Positions 5,520 to 5,658 of a stretch of DNA of 5,658 nucleotides are shown one piece after another. Position 1 is the first letter of the stretch. Each line of letters begins with the position of its first letter. Location: contig DDSI01000213.1 of assembly GCA_002343335.1 (NCBI GenBank), positions 4,702 through 10,359 of the forward strand, in the 5' to 3' direction. Source of the DNA: Bacteriovoracaceae bacterium UBA2394. Lineage in GTDB: Bacteria; Bdellovibrionota; UBA2394. Under the pieces are notes generated by a model. It was given only the letters and a program-made list of their open reading frames with translations, made no database searches and was not told the DNA's origin. Made by a program: the position numbers and the translations under genes.

Positions 5520-5658
5520 CTATCCTTTCGACTGTGGAGAATCCTCGTCGGACTTCTTTTCGACTTTCTCATCAGGTTCGACCGCCGCCTCTAACTCTCG
5601 ACGAACGCTTGCTACTTTATCGTCTACCGTGCGCTTGGCCTGTGTGATGGTGTTGCTC
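5520..5658 (-). CDS. tatB: TatA/TatB-like Tat translocase subunit, C-terminal part
   Basis: A minus-strand frame enters from the right edge and stops at TAG 5522-5520, giving the last 45 residues. The text begins SNTITQAKRTVDDKVASVRR, continues as a charged amphipathic helix (RRELEAAVEPDEK) and ends in a flexible acidic/lysine tail KSDEDSPQSKG. This is the style of the cytoplasmic helix and tail of TatB/TatA proteins, and the position four bases upstream of tatC is where tatB normally sits. The diagnostic N-terminal membrane helix is outside the window, so TatB versus TatA cannot be decided. TatB, the signal-peptide receptor partner of TatC, is the better guess from order. Similarity is weak because this region is poorly conserved. 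Confidence 0.6.
   Translation of the reverse strand, partial: SNTITQAKRTVDDKVASVRRELEAAVEPDEKVEKKSDEDSPQSKG
5523..5527 (-). promoter_or_regulatory. Shine-Dalgarno deciding the TatC start
   Basis: Read on the minus strand, AAGGA overlaps the last codons of the tatB-like gene and ends 7 bases before TTG 5515. The ATG at 5494 has only a GGAAGG 13 bases away, and the ATG at 5572 has none. This points to TTG as the start, with translation coupled to the upstream gene. The non-ATG codon leaves some doubt. Confidence 0.45.

Noticed and set aside
1..5658. Looked for insertion sequence ends, CRISPR-type spaced repeats, tRNA/rRNA genes, riboswitches and attachment sites.
   Set aside because: No such structure was seen by eye. 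The only repeats noted are the short ones listed as features or findings.

Overview
The window looks like ordinary chromosomal DNA from a Gram-negative bacterium of intermediate GC content. Supporting signs are a Tat translocase locus, a secreted cysteine-rich protein, and a single-pass membrane protein with a TonB-like Pro/Lys/Glu spacer. The gene mix (zinc-ribbon/TPR membrane protein, Tat genes next to rph, frequent GTG/TTG starts) would suit a Bdellovibrionota- or deltaproteobacteria-like organism. That placement is a guess from style; no marker in the window settles it.

Left part (1-1530, + strand). The window opens inside the C-terminal half of a medium-chain dehydrogenase/reductase. After a 78-90 base gap comes a secreted protein of about 370 residues. 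It has a signal peptide, two dockerin/EF-hand-type calcium loops, and a long cysteine-containing region I do not recognise.

Middle part (1531-2289). On the minus strand lies a compact type II toxin-antitoxin pair: a ribbon-helix-helix type antitoxin followed after 3 bases by a MazF/PemK endoribonuclease. An 11-bp tandem repeat over the antitoxin start is a good candidate for its own operator. The 143-base divergent gap to the next gene also holds a 16-bp perfect palindrome and a sigma-54-like -24/-12 motif.

Right part (2290-5658). A 566-residue protein (+) has a four-cysteine zinc ribbon, one membrane span, a Pro/Lys/Glu/Val-rich spacer and C-terminal TPRs. It converges, with a 10-base gap, on a minus-strand run read in the order tatB-like (partial) - tatC - rph. 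The Tat genes make the receptor/channel for export of folded proteins. rph encodes the phosphorolytic tRNA 3'-trimming exonuclease RNase PH and seems to be carried on the same transcript.

The best candidates for something undescribed are the zinc-ribbon/TM/TPR protein with its odd start region and the dockerin-like secreted protein. The remaining genes belong to well-known families. No RNA genes, insertion sequences, CRISPR arrays or strong rho-independent terminators were seen.
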